Positions 20,398 through 23,940 of a stretch of 23,940 bases of DNA are shown in pieces. The notes under the pieces are model-generated. The model saw only the letters and a list, made by a program, of their open reading frames with translations, made no database searches and was not told where the DNA came from. The DNA is from Isoetes engelmannii. Lineage: Eukaryota; Streptophyta; Lycopodiopsida; Isoetales; Isoetaceae. The stretch spans positions 1-23,940 of the forward strand of contig JAANSK020244276.1 of the NCBI GenBank assembly GCA_011763485.2. The letters run 5' to 3'. Every line of letters begins with the position of its first letter. Position 1 is the stretch's first letter. Made by a program: the position numbers and the translations under genes.

Positions 20398-20770
20398 TTA
20401 TTCCAAAGTATCCGGATAAATAGCCAAGAGCACTTGCTGACTTGTCAATGTCATCCGAAAAAGAGCAAGCAGCCAAGACCAAATACGCTGGAGGTGATCA
20501 TATAAAAAGTAACAATGCTCAATAGTCTCACAGTGGGCAGAATGCTGACACTTGAGGATCGAATCTATGGACACGCACAATAACACGAGGGCATCTATGA
20601 AGAATCTGCCATCAAAGCACAACCACCTTAGGATGAAGTAGTTTATTCCAAGCCCAAGTCCACGTACATCTCCAACTAGGAAGCGGGAGCTGAAGGGACC
20701 ACTTAGTGGATGGCGGATGAATATCACCATTGACAAACAGCTTATACATAGAGTTCACAGACTATCGTCC
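20398..20770 (-). mobile_element. LINE fragment, zinc-binding C-terminal region (zf-RVT type)
   Basis: On the minus strand, 'NSMYKLFVNGDIHPPSTKW', then 'WAWNKLLHPKVVV', then (other frame) 'HCETIEHCYFLYDHLQRIW' are recognisable in order. This is the plant zf-RVT region found at the end of L1-like ORF2 proteins (pattern WxKxWxxKxxPKVKxFxWxxxHxxxxT...CxxCxxxxETxxHxFxxCxxxxxxW). At least one frameshift and a lost CxxC show it is dead. Its 5' side faces the plus-strand LINE that starts nearby. Confidence 0.72.
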
Positions 20771-20779
20771 CCTTATCAG

Positions 20780-21870
20780 AGGTCGAGGTACTTCATGGAA
20801 GGCCAGAGCAGAGAGTAGGCTCTCCCTCACCACAATTCACACGTAACATGGAGAGGGTGGAGTAGAGCGGAGGCTCCCCTCTGCCAAATGCTGCAGGACA
20901 CAATGAAGGGTGGAACAGAGAGGAGGCTCCCCCTTGCCACTTACTCACACATGATGTGCAGACCTCTCAGATGCAGTGAGGCCACTGAGATGGATGTGGA
21001 GCACCTTCAACTACCCACATGAATATTCTTTTGTAGAATGTCAGGGGAGTAGCTTCTTCCGCAAGCGAAAGGAGTAGGTTGTCACTCTATCTTCTAAGTT
21101 TCTAGGGACTATGTTGTCTTCAGGAGCACAAGTGCCGTAAAGGTGATGTTAAAAAATTGTCTAATATTTTGGGACGTGATTACAATGTGCTTGTAGCGGC
21201 TGCTGGTTCTGCTAAAGCATGTATTCTTACTGCATGGAAGCTCTCTTTGAATGTCACTTTCACTCAAATGGACAGATTCGGTCGTTGGAGAATTGTTAAA
21301 TGGAAAGAGCAGGGGCAGACAAAGTTTGTGATGTCTTCTCTTCTTTGATATCACCTACTCAATCTGGCTTCTTACCAAGGAGGTGCATTTATACAATGTT
21401 GCAATTGCTTATGAGGGTACTGGGCCAGATTGAAAGGTCAAACATAGTCTATCTTAAATTAGATTTCGCCAAGGCATATGATAGCGTGGATTGGGAATTT
21501 TTGAGAAACATTGTCTTGACGTTTGATTTTGGTCAGCAGTTCACAAGTGATATTATGAAACTCCATATCTCTGCACGGTCTACTGTGCTTTTTCAGGGGA
21601 AACCCTCCATTGTATTTTTTTGTTGGACGGGGAGTTCGCCAAAAATGCTCATTAGCTCCGCTTTCGTTTACAATAGTAGCTGAGGTCCTCTCACAATTAT
21701 TCGCTAAGGCAGTGCAGGATGGGATAGTGCAAGGTCTGACTATAGAAGATGTTTTAGGGCAAGTTTGTAATCAGTATGCTGATGACACAGTCCCCATCCA
21801 GAAATGGATGTGCCTTTGTTTTCGAAGCCTGAACAAATGGTTGTCTAAAGCCGAACAGAGGAGCTTGTAA
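20780..21870 (+). mobile_element. Decayed L1-like LINE: endonuclease start plus reverse transcriptase
   Basis: After a repeat-bearing leader, ATG at 21019 opens an AP-endonuclease N-terminus: MNILL-stop-NVRG (usual WNVRG, so Trp became TAG) and 'LQEHKCRKGDVKKL' with the catalytic EHK motif. The rest of the endonuclease and the start of the reverse transcriptase are deleted around 21300. The reverse transcriptase continues with 'SPTQSGFLPRRCI', motif A 'LKLDFAKAYDSVDW', then, after a frameshift near 21615, motif B 'RGVRQKCSLAPLSF' and motif C YADD (21775-21786). The stop is at 21868-21870. The frames are broken, so this copy cannot be active. Confidence 0.85.
20806..20945. repeat. ~50-bp repeat, three degenerate units, upstream of LINE ORF
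   Basis: The block 'agag(t/c/a)(g)gaggct(c)cccct' recurs at about 20808, 20862 and 20908, each followed by 'accac', 'tgcca' or 'tgccac'-like sequence and 'acac' words. Repeated units of this kind are common in LINE 5' UTRs, and this block lies just before the endonuclease start at 21019. Confidence 0.55.
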
Positions 21871-22551
21871 TACAATGCACGACTTGTGCGAAATGATTGG
21901 CACAATAGCAAATTAAGCACGATTTCATTTATTAAAGAGAATAACGTAGTTTTGAGAATTTTGAGCATAGCTTCTTGGCTCAACCTGAAATATTTTCACC
22001 TAGTTCTACAACATTTGTACCCAGTTTTTCCTTCATTTCGAAACTGACATCTGAAGGAATCATCACGATGAATGACTGGTCACATGGTGCATCATCGTGG
22101 TTCGGTCTCTACTTCCTGAACCAGCGAGCACCTATACTGTGGAGCATAGGAAGTTCCTTTCTCAATTTTTGCATTCTCATGTATATACTATATGGCATCT
22201 CTTCCTATAGTATGCAATCTGGTTTCTTGCAACCTTATGAAAAGGTTACGACACTTTTATTGAAACCGGTATATCATATCCTGCATGCCATGCTTTCAAG
22301 CACATCTGCTTGTTGTTTATCGTGAGCCATTTCTCTAAGCATAAAAATAACTTGTTGTTTGCAAAAGTGGTCTTCAAGGGAGCTTTCAAAATCTAATATG
22401 CATGCGATTTCACTGTTGGAAAAGGCAGCACAACATCGTTACCGCATACGCATAGGCCTCAACCTACAACCGTATACGTCTCAACCTTGCTGACTTGTTC
22501 CTTCACCGCTGCAATAAGCTATGAAAGGGGAAGGTTGTCAACTAGTAGCAA
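21871..22551. other. LINE flank or unrecognised DNA
   Basis: Immediately downstream of the reverse transcriptase remnant. No further LINE motif can be recognised; an open frame at 21975-22325 matches nothing known to me. Confidence 0.4.
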
Positions 22552-22617
22552 ATCATTCTGCCATCGCACTAGGCCATCCAGTATATCATTCTGCCATCGC
22601 ACTAGGTCATGCACCAG
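22552..22617. repeat. 33-bp tandem repeat, two copies
   Basis: The unit 'atcattctgccatcgcacta' plus 'gg(c/t)cat' and a variable end occurs at 22552-22584 and 22585-22617. The period is a multiple of three; on the minus strand it reads LVRWQND twice. Confidence 0.88.
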
Positions 22618-23218
22618 TTGGACCTCAACACATGCGGTGCATTAAAAAGAACGTTTTTCTGGCATGTCATAAGCTTCTAAGGTGACAGCTTAGCAGTCCT
22701 CTCAAAATTTCATATCATAAACTGCATGTTGTTGTAGGCGATGATAATTACTTAGTCCCAAGACATCTTGACACCATTGCATAACATGCCGTACAAGTCT
22801 GTCACGCAATCTAAAGGGCATAATCGTGGTGTTAGAAATCGTGCCCGCGATCATCTTAAACACCCAGAGCCGTATAAGCGCCATTCAATATACTTACACT
22901 TTCATGTAAATCTAATCTCTTTTCTGCTGGCGAAGATCACGATGGCGATTTGGTATCGAAAGGCTCGTCTTTGCGAAGGACGAGTCATCAATTACATGCA
23001 AGGTCACGTACTGGAGCACCATGAGGTCAGGTTAGAACAAATAACAATGTACATAATGCCAATGCTAACAACATAACTACCATTATCTTCTTATTGTGAT
23101 ATAAAGATAAACTAAATTCTCAAAACTAGCAAGCAAACTCAAAAGGCGAGAGAAACTGAAAGAAAAGCCCCATCTTGGTGTTTCCACTAAAACAACACGA
23201 TACAACATTAGCTCATCT
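22618..23218. other. Spacer with opposing open frames of unknown origin
   Basis: Overlapping open frames on both strands (minus 22884-22702 containing 'LVRHVMQWCQDVLGL'; plus 22768-23076) have no recognisable family. The minus frame, followed by the LVRWQND repeat, might be an old gene or transposon remnant. Confidence 0.3.
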
Positions 23219-23389
23219 ATGTTCTCCTCTGATCTGCTTCTTCTTTGCTCTAGTTTCCCACCTTGTTTTCTTCATATGTTCTCCTCTGGTTCGCTTCTTC
23301 GTTGCTCTAGTTTCCCACCTTGTTTTCTTCATGTGCTCTCCTCTGGTCCGCTTCTTCTTTGCTCTAGTTTCCCACCTCGTTTTCTTCCT
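23219..23389. repeat. 57-bp minisatellite, three copies
   Basis: Units start at 23219, 23276 and 23333, each with 'ctcctctg', 'cgcttctt' or a variant, 'tgctctagtttcccacct' and 'gttttcttc'. Because 57 is a multiple of three, it gives a 19-residue hydrophobic repeat in one frame (CSPL...ALVSHLVFF), which is most likely incidental. Confidence 0.92.
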
Positions 23390-23405
23390 CATCCTTGTGA
23401 TTTGA

Positions 23406-23689
23406 GTTTATTGCTTTGGCACCCAAAAATTTCGTTTTTTTTTTTGACAAAACCTTTCCTTTTATCTAGCTATTTAGGTTTGCTTTTTGGACTGTCTTCA
23501 AAGCGTCGAACCATTTTTCTTGCATCGAACCATTCTTGTTGCTTACGGATATTTTAGCGCTACAGGCTAATTTATTCAAGGGCATCAAATTTGTCCATTG
23601 CAATGGAGATCCCAACCGAATGTTTTTTCTTCCCATGAGACGATGAGGTTTGGTTCGTGCCTCAAGGGATTTGTAGACCGATTCCTTAG
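23406..23689. other. Spacer, nothing recognised
   Basis: Contains a short doubled 'tcgaaccatt' word at about 23507 and 23525. No coding signal is supported. Confidence 0.4.
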
Positions 23690-23940
23690 TATTTCTATTC
23701 TCCGAGTTTAGGGCTTTGGTTATTGAAACAACTGAGTTCCTTAATGTTCGATTTTGGGAAGGCCGCCTCCTTTTTTACTTGGAAGTATTTCCTTGCAGGC
23801 TTTTGCTTAGACCAAGTTTCCATCCGCGGAGTAGCAGTTTCTATAACAGATCATATTGAAGAGATTCTAAACAATCAGAGATTCAAGGATAGGAACTGGA
23901 CTCTTGATATATTCATATTGGAAAGAATAGATACAAATAT
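23690..23940 (+). other. Stop-free stretch running off the window edge
   Basis: From 23690 (just after a 'ccttag' acceptor-like site whose TAG is also an in-frame stop) the frame is open to the end of the window, with an ATG at 23744. It reads 'MFDFGKAASFFTWKYFLAGF' and on through 'VSITDHIEEILNNQRF'. Composition is protein-like but the family is not recognised. It could be an exon of a gene extending beyond 23940, a transposon ORF, or chance. Confidence 0.35.

Noticed and set aside
23175-23557. Open frames across the 57-bp repeats as a membrane protein gene
   Set aside because: The frames exist because the repeat period is a multiple of three. No conserved domain or gene structure surrounds them.

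Overview
This window looks like nuclear DNA from a land plant with a repeat-rich genome. It carries one intact, intron-containing gene with short GT-AG introns (67-650 bp), a decayed SBP-box exon (a transcription-factor family confined to green plants), and several decayed LINEs. A fern, lycophyte or other seed-free plant fits the divergent LINE types and base composition, but that assignment is inference. No rRNA gene, intact tRNA gene, CRISPR array or prokaryotic operon was seen.

Layout. From 1 to about 5.0 kb there is non-coding DNA with diverged tandem repeats (2170-2650, 3508-3613, 4551-4777) and a 51-bp direct repeat 924 bp apart (4139 and 5063). From 5.15 to 5.9 kb lie a possible tRNA-derived SINE and the 3' end of a LINE, with a terminal stem-loop and a poly(A) tail. 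From 6.58 to 10.6 kb there is a tandem segmental duplication of the upstream region plus the first ~31 codons of the main gene. Copy 1 (6579-7970) ends in a 32-codon dead-end ORF. Copy 2 (7969-10616) leads into the functional gene but carries two extra blocks (about 0.32 and 1.03 kb) that contain traces of hAT transposase.

The single well-supported gene (CDS 10524-15073, eight coding exons, 1005 codons) is the plant orthologue of the splicing factor RBM25. It has a Pro-rich N-terminus, an RRM, long Arg/Glu/Asp stretches and a C-terminal PWI domain. A 4-codon uORF overlaps its start codon, and a splice donor lies 5 nt after its stop codon.

From 15.1 kb on there is 3' flank, then a ~250-bp tandem repeat (16861 onward) split by a 5'-truncated minus-strand LINE (17371-18642). 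Next comes an SBP-box exon fragment (19.35-19.64 kb) lying between 26/27-bp inverted repeats, followed by a long hairpin (20182-20323). Two LINE pieces then sit back to back (minus 20398-20770; plus ~20780-21870). The window ends with a 33-bp tandem repeat, a 57-bp minisatellite and a stop-free stretch running off the edge. The genes do not form a pathway: one housekeeping splicing factor sits among transposon debris, and its upstream region has been duplicated and invaded.
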